Assembly (NCBI RefSeq): GCF_000215745.1
Contig: NC_015663.1
Span: forward strand, 496,001-560,000
Source of the DNA: Klebsiella aerogenes KCTC 2190
Lineage (GTDB): Bacteria > Pseudomonadota > Gammaproteobacteria > Enterobacterales > Enterobacteriaceae
DNA length: 64,000 bases
Reading direction: 5' to 3'
The position numbers were made by a program, and so were the translations under genes. The notes below the pieces were generated by a model, which was given only the letters and a program-made list of their open reading frames with translations, searched no databases and was not told the origin of the DNA. Position 1 is the first letter of the stretch; each line of letters starts with the position of its first letter. Below are positions 45,232-54,489 of the stretch, one piece after another.

Positions 45232-45254
45232 ACATCATTTTCAAAAAATGATGT
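45232..45254. promoter_or_regulatory. Palindrome upstream of the histamine cluster
   Basis: ACATCATTTT / AAAATGATGT, 10-bp arms with a 3-base gap, about 82 bases before the antiporter start. The size suits a dimeric regulator site; the factor is unknown. The surrounding 45061-45335 is AT-rich and gene-free. Confidence 0.5.
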
Positions 45255-45335
45255 AGATCATATTCCCACCCCTGCCCTGTGAAAAAATGCGTTTAATAAC
45301 CAAGTAAGCATTTACTTAATACAGAGGGGATATAT

Positions 45336-46682
45336 ATGGGAAGCGTCAGCGCGGGTACTGCGCAAAAAATGGGGTTAACAGCACTAACCCTTGTGACCGC
45401 ATCAAATATGATGGGTTCCGGTGTTTTTATGTTGCCGACCAATCTCGCCGGAGTGGGATATATTTCACTATGGGGATGGTTGTTTACTATTATTGGCGTA
45501 ATTGCGTTGGCGTTGGTTTTCGCTAAAACCAGCCTCATTACCCCTCGCGCGGGAGGGATCGTGGCCTATGCCAGCGATGCGTTTGGCCCTTTCATCGGTT
45601 TTCAAACGACGATTTGCTACTGGATTAGCGCCTGGATTGGCAACGTCGCGCTCCTCGTCGCCGGGGTCGGCTATCTGAGCTACTTCTTCCCGGCGCTGCA
45701 TAATCCGGTTTACGGTTGTATCACCGCTATCGCTATTCTGTGGGCATTTATTGCCTTAGGCAGCCTGGGGGCTAAAACGGCCGGGCGCGCGCAGTCCTTC
45801 ACCGCCAGCTGCATGCTGGTCGTCGTACTGGGTGTGGGCATTGTCGGCTGGTTCTGGTTTGACCCGAAAATGTTCTCTGAAGTCTACAACGGGACGGGCA
45901 ACAGCGACAGCTCAGCGATCGTCTCCGCGGCCTCCATTGCGCTGTGGGGTTTCTTAGGGGTGGAATCCGCCGTGGTTTCCAGCGGACAGGTGGAAAATCC
46001 TGAACGCACGGTACCTCGCGCAACCGTATATGGTCTGCTGATTGCCTCCGTATGTTACGTCGGTAGCTGTACCGTTATCATGGGCCTGGTTCCCCACGCC
46101 GAACTGGTCAAATCTGCCGCCCCATTCGCCGATGCGGCACGCTATATGTTTGGCGATATGGCCGGCAACATCGCCTCCGCGCTGAGTATTATCGCCTGTT
46201 TTGGCTCCATTTCCGGCTGGTTGATTCTACAGTCAGAAGGGCCGCGGGCCGGGGCGAAACAGGGGTTATTTCCGCAGATTTTCGCCGAGACCAATAAAAA
46301 TGATGTCCCGATGAAAGGTCTGATTATTTCTGGCGTGCTGATGAGTCTGGTGCTGTTACTGACGGCTTCCCCCGATCTCGCCAAACAGTTCCAGGTGGTG
46401 ATTCTGATGTCGGTATTTGCCTCCCTGCTGCCTTATATGTATGCCATTATCGCGCTACCTATCATCATGGTATCTAAAAAGCTCAACCGTGGACGTGGTT
46501 TTATGTTTTATTGCGTCCTGACTGTCATCGGTATGATTTACAGTATATTCGCCCTGCTCGGTTCAGGTACCGATTCCATTTTCTGGGGCACAATTATGAT
46601 GATGGTAACCATTCCTCTGTTTTCTTTTGTCGCGGCCGGACGTAATAAAAAAGGCCAGGATATTCTTTACCTTCAAAAATAA
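45336..46682 (+). CDS. hdcT: Histidine/histamine antiporter
   Basis: A 448-residue APC-family transporter related to PotE and CadB ([46 protein letters not shown] is the family TM1 motif). Directly followed by histidine decarboxylase (34-base gap), so it should exchange imported histidine for histamine. GAGGGGATATAT provides the ribosome site. Differences from the potE product encoded 12 kb away show that the two antiporters are old paralogs, not a recent duplication. Confidence 0.88.
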   Translation: MGSVSAGTAQKMGLTALTLVTASNMMGSGVFMLPTNLAGVGYISLWGWLFTIIGVIALALVFAKTSLITPRAGGIVAYASDAFGPFIGFQTTICYWISAWIGNVALLVAGVGYLSYFFPALHNPVYGCITAIAILWAFIALGSLGAKTAGRAQSFTASCMLVVVLGVGIVGWFWFDPKMFSEVYNGTGNSDSSAIVSAASIALWGFLGVESAVVSSGQVENPERTVPRATVYGLLIASVCYVGSCTVIMGLVPHAELVKSAAPFADAARYMFGDMAGNIASALSIIACFGSISGWLILQSEGPRAGAKQGLFPQIFAETNKNDVPMKGLIISGVLMSLVLLLTASPDLAKQFQVVILMSVFASLLPYMYAIIALPIIMVSKKLNRGRGFMFYCVLTVIGMIYSIFALLGSGTDSIFWGTIMMMVTIPLFSFVAAGRNKKGQDILYLQK

Positions 46683-46716
46683 TATTTTATTCACCAACAT
46701 AAATATGGAGATTCAT

Positions 46717-47853
46717 ATGTCTTTATCTATTGCCGATCAAAATAAACTCGATGCATTTTGGTCATACTGTGTAAAAAATCGCTACTTTAATATTGGCTAC
46801 CCTGAATCTGCTGATTTTGATTACACCATGCTGGAGCGTTTTCTGCGTTTCTCAATTAATAACTGTGGTGACTGGGGGGAGTACTGTAACTATTTACTCA
46901 ACTCTTTCGACTTTGAAAAAGAAGTCATGGAGTATTTCTCCGGCATATTCAAAATCCCCTTTGCGGAAAGCTGGGGCTATGTCACCAACGGTGGCACAGA
47001 AAGTAATATGTTTGGTTGCTATCTGGGAAGAGAACTGTTCCCGGAAGGCACGCTCTACTATTCAAAAGATACTCACTATTCCGTCGCCAAAATCGTCAAA
47101 CTGCTGCGTATCAAATCGCAACTGGTGGAATCTCAGCCAGACGGAGAAATGGATTATGACGATTTGATCAATAAAATCAGGACCTCAGGCGAACGCCATC
47201 CCATCATTTTCGCCAATATTGGCACAACGGTACGCGGCGCTGTTGATAATATCGCTGAGATACAGAAACGTATCGCTGCGCTGGGGATCCCACGTGAAGA
47301 TTATTATCTACACGCGGATGCCGCGCTAAGCGGCATGATCTTGCCTTTCGTGGAGGATCCACAACCGTTTACCTTCGCGGATGGTATCGATTCGATTGGC
47401 GTTTCCGGACACAAAATGATCGGCTCCCCGATTCCATGCGGCATTGTGGTAGCCAAGAAAGCCAACGTCGACCGTATCAGCGTAGAGATCGACTACATCT
47501 CCGCCCACGATAAAACGATTTCAGGGTCACGCAACGGTCATACCCCTTTGATGATGTGGGCCGCCGTTCGCAGCCATACCGATGCCGAATGGCATCGCCG
47601 CATTGGTCACAGCCTCAACATGGCGAAATACGCCGTGGATCGCTTTAAAGCAGCAGGTATTGACGCGCTGTGCCACAAAAACTCCATCACGGTGGTCTTT
47701 CCGAAGCCTTCTGAATGGGTATGGAAGAAACACTGCCTGGCAACGTCCGGCAACGTAGCCCATCTGATCACCACCGCTCACCACCTGGACAGTTCCCGGA
47801 TTGATGCGCTGATCGATGACGTGATTGCCGACCTGGCGCAACGGGCGGCATAA
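46717..47853 (+). CDS. hdc: Histidine decarboxylase (PLP-dependent)
   Basis: A 378-residue group II PLP decarboxylase, the histamine-forming enzyme known from Raoultella, Klebsiella aerogenes and Morganella. It shows [28 protein letters not shown] (His120 stacks on PLP), [14 protein letters not shown], and [14 protein letters not shown] with the PLP lysine at 233. The start ATG 46717 ([15 protein letters not shown]) follows ATGGAG and matches the family; a 30-residue longer frame is noise. Decarboxylation consumes a proton. A GC hairpin follows the stop. Confidence 0.96.
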   Translation: MSLSIADQNKLDAFWSYCVKNRYFNIGYPESADFDYTMLERFLRFSINNCGDWGEYCNYLLNSFDFEKEVMEYFSGIFKIPFAESWGYVTNGGTESNMFGCYLGRELFPEGTLYYSKDTHYSVAKIVKLLRIKSQLVESQPDGEMDYDDLINKIRTSGERHPIIFANIGTTVRGAVDNIAEIQKRIAALGIPREDYYLHADAALSGMILPFVEDPQPFTFADGIDSIGVSGHKMIGSPIPCGIVVAKKANVDRISVEIDYISAHDKTISGSRNGHTPLMMWAAVRSHTDAEWHRRIGHSLNMAKYAVDRFKAAGIDALCHKNSITVVFPKPSEWVWKKHCLATSGNVAHLITTAHHLDSSRIDALIDDVIADLAQRAA

Positions 47854-47859
47854 GAGTGA

Positions 47860-47880
47860 GCAGCGGCAAACTGCCGCTGC
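47860..47880 (+). terminator. Hairpin after hdc
   Basis: Perfect stem GCAGCGGCA / TGCCGCTGC with loop AAC, 7 bases after the stop. No T-run, so likely an attenuator that limits read-through into the downstream HisRS gene. Confidence 0.6.
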
Positions 47881-47969
47881 CCGCTGGACAATCTGGTGGG
47901 TTGCAGCGCCAACCGGAACCCGCCAGACCTGCACAGTATATGGGAATTTCGCATCAGGAGTCATAAACG

Positions 47970-49238
47970 ATGAGTGCAAAGTTAAAAGCCATACGTGGTA
48001 TGCGCGACGTACTGCCCGCCGAAACGCCAATCTGGCAGTGGCTTGAAAATAAATTCCGGCGTCTGACCTACCGTTATGGTTACCAGGAGATCCGCTTACC
48101 CCTGCTGGAACCGGTCGCCTTATTCGAACGTGCTGTTGGCGAAGCCACAGATATCGTTGCCAAAGAAATGTACAACTTTACGGATAAAAGCGGCGAACAG
48201 ATTACGCTGCGACCCGAGGGGACCAGCGGCTGTATGCGTGCGGTACTGGAAAATAATCTGTGTTACAACAAAACCCAGCGCCTGTGGTATCAGGGCCCGA
48301 TGTTTCGCTATGAACGCCCGCAGAAGGGACGGCTGCGTCAGTTCACGCAGTTCGGTGCTGAAGCCTTCGGCATGGCCGGGCCGGACGTCGATGCTGAAAT
48401 GATTTTTATGGTCCGTGATTTGTTCCAGGAGCTGGGCCTGACCCCGCATGTCAGGCTGGAAATTAATTCTCTGGGCACGCCGGATGAACGGCGGGCCCAT
48501 AAAGCCGCCCTTGTTGACTGGTTTAATGCTCATCGTGAGCAACTGGATGAAGATAGCCTCAAACGGCTGGAAACCAACCCATTACGCATCCTCGACAGCA
48601 AAAATCCGACCATGCAACCTATGCTGGAACAGGCGCCGCGATTGCTGGATTACCTGTCCGAAGAGTCCCGTCACCATTTTTCGCTGCTCTGCGAACTGCT
48701 TGATAAGGCCGACATCCCCTATACCATCAATCCGCGTCTGGTGCGCGGGCTGGATTACTACACCCGCACCGTGTTTGAGTGGGTGACTGATGAACTGGGC
48801 TCGCAGGGTACTGTCTGTGGTGGTGGCCGTTACGACGGCCTGGCGGAGTTATTCAATCCGAAGGCGTTGCCAGCCTGCGGTTTTGCCATCGGTATCGAAC
48901 GCCTGCTGTTACTCATTCAGACCGTCAGCCAGAAAGATAATCCGTTGTGGCATTTTCACCCTGACGTGGTCATTACCAGTGAATGTCAGGATGATGGCCT
49001 GCGGGCCCAGATGCTGGCGGAGCTACTGCGCCAACGTATTGAAAAGTTAAGCGTGATGGTGGATTGCAGCGGCAACAAACTTAAACGCCAGCATCAGACC
49101 GCCCTGCAAAGTCAGTGTCGCGCGATAATCACGCTGAATACCGACAATGAGATACGGCTGTGGGACCTCGCCAGCTCCCGTCAAATGACGCTCGAAGAGA
49201 AAGCGCTCATTGACTGGCTGCAACAGCACTGCCAGTAA
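47970..49238 (+). CDS. hisS2: Second histidyl-tRNA synthetase in histamine cluster
   Basis: A 422-residue class II HisRS, close to the 424 residues of E. coli HisS. It is full length with AIRGMRDVLP at the N-terminus, ITLRPEGTSG (Glu83), motif 2 (RLWYQGPMFRYERPQKGRLRQF, Arg113), QFGAEAFG, LVRGLDYYTRTVFEW (catalytic Arg259), GGGRYDGL, and motif 3 (CGFAIGIERLLLL). All catalytic residues are in place, so it should be active. HisRS genes next to hdc are known in histamine clusters. The likely role is to keep tRNA-His charged while histidine is consumed, or to sense histidine. Confidence 0.92.
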   Translation: MSAKLKAIRGMRDVLPAETPIWQWLENKFRRLTYRYGYQEIRLPLLEPVALFERAVGEATDIVAKEMYNFTDKSGEQITLRPEGTSGCMRAVLENNLCYNKTQRLWYQGPMFRYERPQKGRLRQFTQFGAEAFGMAGPDVDAEMIFMVRDLFQELGLTPHVRLEINSLGTPDERRAHKAALVDWFNAHREQLDEDSLKRLETNPLRILDSKNPTMQPMLEQAPRLLDYLSEESRHHFSLLCELLDKADIPYTINPRLVRGLDYYTRTVFEWVTDELGSQGTVCGGGRYDGLAELFNPKALPACGFAIGIERLLLLIQTVSQKDNPLWHFHPDVVITSECQDDGLRAQMLAELLRQRIEKLSVMVDCSGNKLKRQHQTALQSQCRAIITLNTDNEIRLWDLASSRQMTLEEKALIDWLQQHCQ

Positions 49239-49253
49239 ACACGTCCAGATTGG

Positions 49254-49275
49254 GTACCGTGCGGCAGGACGGTAC
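49254..49275 (+). terminator. Hairpin between hisS2 and the fusion gene
   Basis: GTACCGT (49254-49260), loop GCGGCAGG, ACGGTAC (49269-49275). No T-run. Confidence 0.45.
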
Positions 49276-49350
49276 TCGTCCCGGCGCTAATCCCGCCTTC
49301 AGCATTTCACCCTGACACACAGCGAGATCCTTAAGCAGAGAACCGTGGAC

Positions 49351-51174
49351 ATGCCGAGAAAAAACAGATTATTTATTCCGGGGATGCCGCATATGGCGCA
49401 GCTTCGCGGGCATAATGGCGAGGAGTTATTCCGCCACGAGGAGGATTACTCGGCCTTCGAACGGTGTATGCAAGACGCGGCGCAACGTTACGCCGTGTCT
49501 ATTCATAGTTGGTCACTTGCCGTCCCACGTATCCTGCTGCTGGTCAGCGCTCCGGATAAACAGGCGCTGAGCCGTTTTATTCAGCATATCGGACGCAGCT
49601 ATGTGCCTTATTACAATCGTCGTTACCAACGGCATGGCGCATTGTGGGACAGCCGCTACTTATGCAGTCCCCTGGAACCTGAAACCTATTTCCTGGCCGT
49701 GAAGCGCTTTATTGAATGTGACGAGGACGGGAGCCCGGGGTGCCATAGTCACGGTAATCAGCCTTCAGGTTTGATAGTCCCCCATCCTGTCTGGCTCAAG
49801 CTCGGTGAGAATGAGCAACAGCGACAGGCCCACTTCCAGGAATTCTGCCGGCAACCGGTAAATCGGGCGCTGGTGACCAGGATTCGCCATGCGTTGGCGC
49901 AAAATTGCCTGCTCGCCTCGCCAGCATTGAGCCAGCAACTTGAAGCCCAGATGGAAAGGCCGCTGCGGGCACGACATTGCGGCCGCCCGCGTAAATATGA
50001 ATCCTCTCCATCAGAACAGTGGACCTGGCTGGAACTTCAGGCTGAACAGTTTCTGCGCCAGCATGGCTATCAACAAATCAGGTTACCCTTACTTGAACAT
50101 ACATCGCTATTCGCCCCAGGCGGCCCGGTGATGGCCGACAAGGGAAAATTACGTGGCGATGGGACAACCGGATGTCTGCGCCTGATGGCCGATAACCCTC
50201 ATACCGCAGTAATGAGCCGGATTTGGTATTCGGGCGCCATGTTCCGTCAACGCTCCCTGGATGGAGATATCCGGCAAAATCATCAAATTGGCGTCGAAGC
50301 CTTCGGCATGCCGGGCGTTGATATCGAACTTGAGCATCTGGTTATGCAGGCGGTTTTCTTCAGGCGTATTGGCCTCGGTGAAATGGCGGAACTGCATATT
50401 AATATGCTGGGTGACGAGGCCTCGTTGGCGGCTTTCCGCCGGGCGTTGCGCGATTACTATCAGCCCATCTCGCGTTTGCTGAACCCGGAGCAGCAGCACT
50501 GGCTGGAGAAACATCCGGAGTGGTTGATCCATCATGAGGATATCCTTCTTCAGCGTCTTGCTCCTGCGGCGCCCTGCCTGGCGGATTTTATTACCGTTGA
50601 CTCCCGTCATCGGTTCCAGCGCCTTCAGCATGCCCTGACCCAAGCCGGTATTGCCTGGCAGTACGATCCTGCGCTGTTTCCCGCCAATGACTATTGTCAG
50701 CTGGTCTTTGAATGGCGCAGCATCGCCATGGAGCGCGAGTTAATCATCAGCCGCGGCGGCCGATACGACGCCTGCGCCAGCCGTATTGCTGAAAAACCGG
50801 TTTCCGCCTGCGGTTTTGCATTCATGATGGAGCCGATTGTCACTCTGCTCGGTTATCGTCCCCAACCCGCCAGAGCACATCCGCCGACCGACATTGTGAT
50901 TATTGCAGGCCAGCCCCGTGTGGCTGCTAAGGCAATGCTGCTCGGACGTAGCCTGCGTCAGCAATTTCCCTATTTAAGCATCATCAACGACTGCTCCCCC
51001 CAACGAATCAGCACTCGCTATAAAAATTCCAGACGTCTGGGGGCAAGATTTATCCTTGAAATCGAAGGCGACGGAGAAACGATCATCCTCTCTGATTCAC
51101 GGGACCATCGTTTTAAGATTTGCACGCTTGATAACATCACCGATCGGCTCGCGCAGGTCGTTCTGTCTCAGTGA
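49351..51174 (+). CDS. Fusion: inactive Y1-transposase-like protein + degenerate HisRS
   Basis: A 607-residue open frame joining two families. Residues 1-217 form a full-length Y1/REP-associated-type transposase-like protein (MPRKNRLFIPGMPHMAQLRG, IGRSYVPYYNRRYQRHGALWDSRY, C-terminal CGRPRK), but the metal-binding His-x-His motif is replaced (AVPRILLLVSAP where NHVHLLV is usual). From about residue 220 a HisRS-like half begins (HGYQQIRLPLLEHTSLF...LRGDGTTGCLRL...IWYSGAMFRQRS...HQIGVEAFGMPG...ISRGGRYDA...CGFAFMMEPI) and ends with an anticodon-binding-like domain. Catalytic Arg259 and the motif 3 Arg are missing and Glu83 is Asp, so no aminoacylation is expected. I take ATG 49351; a GTG six bases earlier is possible. 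Confidence 0.85.
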   Translation: MPRKNRLFIPGMPHMAQLRGHNGEELFRHEEDYSAFERCMQDAAQRYAVSIHSWSLAVPRILLLVSAPDKQALSRFIQHIGRSYVPYYNRRYQRHGALWDSRYLCSPLEPETYFLAVKRFIECDEDGSPGCHSHGNQPSGLIVPHPVWLKLGENEQQRQAHFQEFCRQPVNRALVTRIRHALAQNCLLASPALSQQLEAQMERPLRARHCGRPRKYESSPSEQWTWLELQAEQFLRQHGYQQIRLPLLEHTSLFAPGGPVMADKGKLRGDGTTGCLRLMADNPHTAVMSRIWYSGAMFRQRSLDGDIRQNHQIGVEAFGMPGVDIELEHLVMQAVFFRRIGLGEMAELHINMLGDEASLAAFRRALRDYYQPISRLLNPEQQHWLEKHPEWLIHHEDILLQRLAPAAPCLADFITVDSRHRFQRLQHALTQAGIAWQYDPALFPANDYCQLVFEWRSIAMERELIISRGGRYDACASRIAEKPVSACGFAFMMEPIVTLLGYRPQPARAHPPTDIVIIAGQPRVAAKAMLLGRSLRQQFPYLSIINDCSPQRISTRYKNSRRLGARFILEIEGDGETIILSDSRDHRFKICTLDNITDRLAQVVLSQ

Positions 51175-51206
51175 TGGGCGCTGGTCTATAAGAGGATTTG
51201 CTTATC

Positions 51207-52874
51207 TCACTCCATTATTTGATTAAAAGGACGTCGTGCATCCTGCAGCCATGGAATACGCCTATCGTTCGGGTATAACAGACAAAAGCGCGTCGCCAGA
51301 CGATGCGCCTCGGCCAGGTCCCTCTGCTGCAACGCCAGCAAGATCTGCGTGAAGGAGACATTCGGGTCCGGTTGAACACGCACATAGTCAGGCGCCCAGC
51401 GGCGAACGGCTGCCAGCCAACGCTCATCACGGGTATGTTGATATCGTTGTAGATACCCCATCTGGACATCAAACCGGTAGCGAGTGGCAAGCAGCCAGCC
51501 TCCCACAGGGAGAGATTCGGCCAGACGCCACTGCGTCGATTGTCGCTCCGCCAGCGTCAGTTGCTGTTGTGTCTGCAGCGTGAGAAACAACAATGGAGTG
51601 ATGACAGCAACCGCGATCGATGCCACGGCACGCAACAGCGACGCCAGGGTGAACGGCAGCCGGGCCCCTTTTCGCCGGCAGTCTGCGCAACGAAGCAACA
51701 AAATCAGCAGTAACCAGTGTGGCGTTGACTGCCTGACGGGGTATTCCGTCAACATATGGATAACCACGGGTAGCGCCGCCACCAGGCAGGCGCGATGCCA
51801 GCGATTGCCGTATAGCCAGAGCCATAAACCACTTGCCATAAAACAAAGCGCTCCTACCAGCCCAACCAGCCCGCCTTCCACCAGCCACAGCGCCAGTTCG
51901 TTATGCGGATGCGAGATGCTGCTCAGCCCCAACGGCCCCGCGCGTTCAAGAAACACGGCGGCGAAACTGCCCACGCCCCATCCTGTCCACGGACGTTCGG
52001 CAAATAATGCCAGCGATGCTTTCAACACCGTCCAGCGCACCTGAGAGGTCGTCAGGTGATTAACCGTCACCACCGACAAGAAATGGCGGGCAAGCGCGCC
52101 CGCAATCATGCCTATCGCCAGCGGCAGCAGGAGTAACAGCAGCGTACGGCGCTGCGCAGGAAAAACAGCCAGCAGCAAGGCCTCGCCTACCGCCACAGAC
52201 AGGTAACCGGTTTGCGACTGAGACTCATGCAGAACAAATCCCATTATCACCAGAGCAATCGCGATGATAATTCGATATCCGCCACGTAGCCGTAAATAGA
52301 GCAATGCTGACAGCAGCACGCCACACGCCGTGAAGCTGGCCATCAGATTAACCTGCTGAAAAATACCGTAGGGGCGCGTACCGCGCCGCCAGGCAAACTC
52401 CCAGTAATTCACTCCCGGCCAATGCCAGTATTGATAGGTAAACGCCAGACATTCGAGGACGCACGCGCCCCAGAGCAGAGCCAACAGTAGTGTCAGCGTG
52501 TTTGTCGTAAGCGGAATTTGCAACGTCGCCAAATAGACGAGCACGCCTCCTGACAACGCCCCCGCCACCAGCAGCGCCTCGGACCGCCAAATCTCAGGCG
52601 TCAATAGACAAAGCAGCGTCAGAATGAGCGCGCCCATCGTAAACCCCGCGGCGGGTATAGTTATCCGCCAGCGTTGACGAGGTACCAGCATCAATGCGCT
52701 AGCTGCCAGCACAACGGCATAAATCCAGGCCGTTATATTTAGCGGCAACGACAAACCGCTACCCCCGTTATTCGGCCAGTAGAGATGCATTGCCCCACCC
52801 CAGAAAAACAGACTGACAACCAGCAATAATTTCTGCGCCGGCAGCGGCGCAATACGATGCAATGCGTTCATCAT
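51207..52874 (-). CDS. PglL/WaaL-type O-oligosaccharyltransferase-like membrane protein
   Basis: A 555-residue inner-membrane protein of the Wzy/WaaL/PglL ligase superfamily with about 12 TM segments. It has the PglL signature RPYGIFQQVNLMAS (168-180), VRWTVLKASLALFAERPWTGWGVGSF, and the periplasmic loop SHPHNELALWLVEGGLVG with the key HPHN (322-325). A C-terminal soluble part of about 120 residues follows, as in protein-glycosylating PglL enzymes. It starts one base after the stop of the last fimbrial gene (TAG-C-ATG), so it is translated with the fimbrial operon. PglL enzymes move lipid-linked glycans to Ser/Thr of periplasmic proteins; the fimbrial subunits are the obvious candidates. Confidence 0.82.
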   Translation of the reverse strand: MMNALHRIAPLPAQKLLLVVSLFFWGGAMHLYWPNNGGSGLSLPLNITAWIYAVVLAASALMLVPRQRWRITIPAAGFTMGALILTLLCLLTPEIWRSEALLVAGALSGGVLVYLATLQIPLTTNTLTLLLALLWGACVLECLAFTYQYWHWPGVNYWEFAWRRGTRPYGIFQQVNLMASFTACGVLLSALLYLRLRGGYRIIIAIALVIMGFVLHESQSQTGYLSVAVGEALLLAVFPAQRRTLLLLLLPLAIGMIAGALARHFLSVVTVNHLTTSQVRWTVLKASLALFAERPWTGWGVGSFAAVFLERAGPLGLSSISHPHNELALWLVEGGLVGLVGALCFMASGLWLWLYGNRWHRACLVAALPVVIHMLTEYPVRQSTPHWLLLILLLRCADCRRKGARLPFTLASLLRAVASIAVAVITPLLFLTLQTQQQLTLAERQSTQWRLAESLPVGGWLLATRYRFDVQMGYLQRYQHTRDERWLAAVRRWAPDYVRVQPDPNVSFTQILLALQQRDLAEAHRLATRFCLLYPNDRRIPWLQDARRPFNQIME

Positions 52875-52875
52875 G

Positions 52876-53415
52876 CTATTGGTAGTTCAGCGTCCAGGTC
52901 CCGCTGGCGCTGAAGGGGCCGTATTCGAGAGTCTGATTTTTTAACGCCGACGGTTCCGCCGCGACCCATGCCAAAAAGTTCAGCGTCATCGAGCCTTCAG
53001 TAATCTCTTTGACTGACGTGCTTTCATCAAGGCGAATTGCCGTACCATCCTCTTCGCTCATTCCGATGCCGATTCCGGAGGCGCCTTGTTCACTGCTATC
53101 CAGCGCCAGATGATCCGCCAGCTCCGCATCTTCACTTCCGCTGAAAGTGACCGAGATCCCGCGAAAAACCTCCGGGTTGCAGTCGCGTAACTCAATGCTG
53201 AATTTTTTCGGCTTACTGCGCCCCGAGAGATAGAGATCCTGGGTCGCGATTTGCCCGAAATCGACCTCGATTTTGTCGCCTCCTGGCGCAAGGCTGCAGG
53301 CCAGCGCTCGAATGGTGCCGTGAAAATACATATCGCCGCCGACCAGCTTAGTGTCGGCCTGCGCCAAGCCGCCAAGCAGTAGCGCGCTGGTGGCGATTAA
53401 CAGCGTAAATCTCAT
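52876..53415 (-). CDS. Minor fimbrial subunit
   Basis: A 179-residue pilin-like protein with signal peptide MRFTLLIATSALLLGGLAQA. The mature protein carries the cysteine pair (RALACSLAP, ELRDCNPE) and ends in TWTLNYQ with penultimate Tyr, the pilin C-terminus. It follows the adhesin gene by 9 bases and is one base ahead of the PglL-type gene. Its location after the adhesin resembles rod-end or anchor subunits. Confidence 0.85.
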   Translation of the reverse strand: MRFTLLIATSALLLGGLAQADTKLVGGDMYFHGTIRALACSLAPGGDKIEVDFGQIATQDLYLSGRSKPKKFSIELRDCNPEVFRGISVTFSGSEDAELADHLALDSSEQGASGIGIGMSEEDGTAIRLDESTSVKEITEGSMTLNFLAWVAAEPSALKNQTLEYGPFSASGTWTLNYQ

Positions 53416-53424
53416 GGCATCCCC

Positions 53425-54489
53425 CTACTGAAACTGCGCGACAACGGTGGCGGAGGCTTCAAACTCACCTTCTTTGACGCTTCCCACGCCCGGTTTGGCC
53501 ACCGGCGCGGCGGTAAGATTCCAGTCGCCCTGATTCTGGTAAAAACCCTTCACGTTGTAGAACTGATTGGGCACGACGGTGCCGCCGCTCGCGTCTTTAA
53601 TCACAATGCCGAGATCGTCGCGTTTTTGGCCGCCGCTTAGCGTGCCGAGGAGATGATCGTTAAATCCCGCCGTGCCTGACGCCGTGGTAGTTTGTACGCC
53701 AAGATTAATGTTCAACGCGCCCTGATCGAAGCTCCCCCCCTCGCAGACCACATGAATGGGGATCGACTTGCTGTAGTTGGTGCCGTTGAGCCGGGCGGCG
53801 GAGCCTGGCAGATCGCCAAATTCAATGCTGATTTTGTCTCCGCGATTAAAGATGCATTTGTCCGGCACGGTAATGAGCCCGGATTTAATGACCACACGGG
53901 AAATTGGCGTTGTCGGCGTAGGGCCAGCGCTGCCCAGACGTCCAGCAACCTCCACCAGCGACTGAGAAGTGATATTGATGCCGTTAATAATGGGTTTAGT
54001 GACAATAAACGTCACTTTCCCTTTAGAGCCACTTTCAATGTTAGTGGCTCGCTCGTAGCCTTTGCGCTTTTTGCAGTTATGGTCGTTGTAGCGATTCGAA
54101 AAGTTGGTGAACGGCGCCTGAACGTAGTCGTTATACCGCCCGGCGACCCATACCTTCACTTCCACATCCAGGTAATCATTCAGACGAAAACGGTTCGCTC
54201 CCTGATTAGAGGGCGGCATGGTGGTCGTGGTGGTGTAGTAAATCGGCTGGCGCGAGATGTCGGCCTGCTCACAATGAAAATCCACGACATACCAACTGCC
54301 TAAATTCCAGGTGAACGGATCCGTTCTGCCGCCCTCGTGGTTTTTGCTGACATCCAGTGAGTTCAGTTCAATATCGTACTGATGCGGCGATCCGCCCTGA
54401 GGTTCTCCCTCACCGAGAGTAAATGCCTGCCCGGCCAGCGGACAGCCAGCCAGGACGACCCACAGCAGCGCTTTGTGCAATACGCTCAT
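53425..54489 (-). CDS. Two-domain fimbrial tip adhesin
   Basis: A 354-residue protein with signal peptide (MSVLHKALLWVVLAGCPLAGQA). The N-terminal domain (about 22-185) is presumably receptor-binding and includes a run of five threonines (86-90). A Gly/Ser/Thr/Pro-rich linker (GSAGPTPTTPIS, 186-197) leads to a C-terminal pilin domain (PDKCIFNRGDKISIEFGDLP...VVCEGG...SATVVAQFQ). Receptor unknown. Its ATG overlaps the stop of the preceding minor subunit (ATGA). Confidence 0.82.
   Translation of the reverse strand: MSVLHKALLWVVLAGCPLAGQAFTLGEGEPQGGSPHQYDIELNSLDVSKNHEGGRTDPFTWNLGSWYVVDFHCEQADISRQPIYYTTTTTMPPSNQGANRFRLNDYLDVEVKVWVAGRYNDYVQAPFTNFSNRYNDHNCKKRKGYERATNIESGSKGKVTFIVTKPIINGINITSQSLVEVAGRLGSAGPTPTTPISRVVIKSGLITVPDKCIFNRGDKISIEFGDLPGSAARLNGTNYSKSIPIHVVCEGGSFDQGALNINLGVQTTTASGTAGFNDHLLGTLSGGQKRDDLGIVIKDASGGTVVPNQFYNVKGFYQNQGDWNLTAAPVAKPGVGSVKEGEFEASATVVAQFQ

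Noticed and set aside
49351..50000. Reading the Y1-like half as an active insertion element
   Set aside because: The metal-binding His-x-His motif is absent, no flanking terminal hairpins were recognised, and it is fused in frame to the HisRS half.
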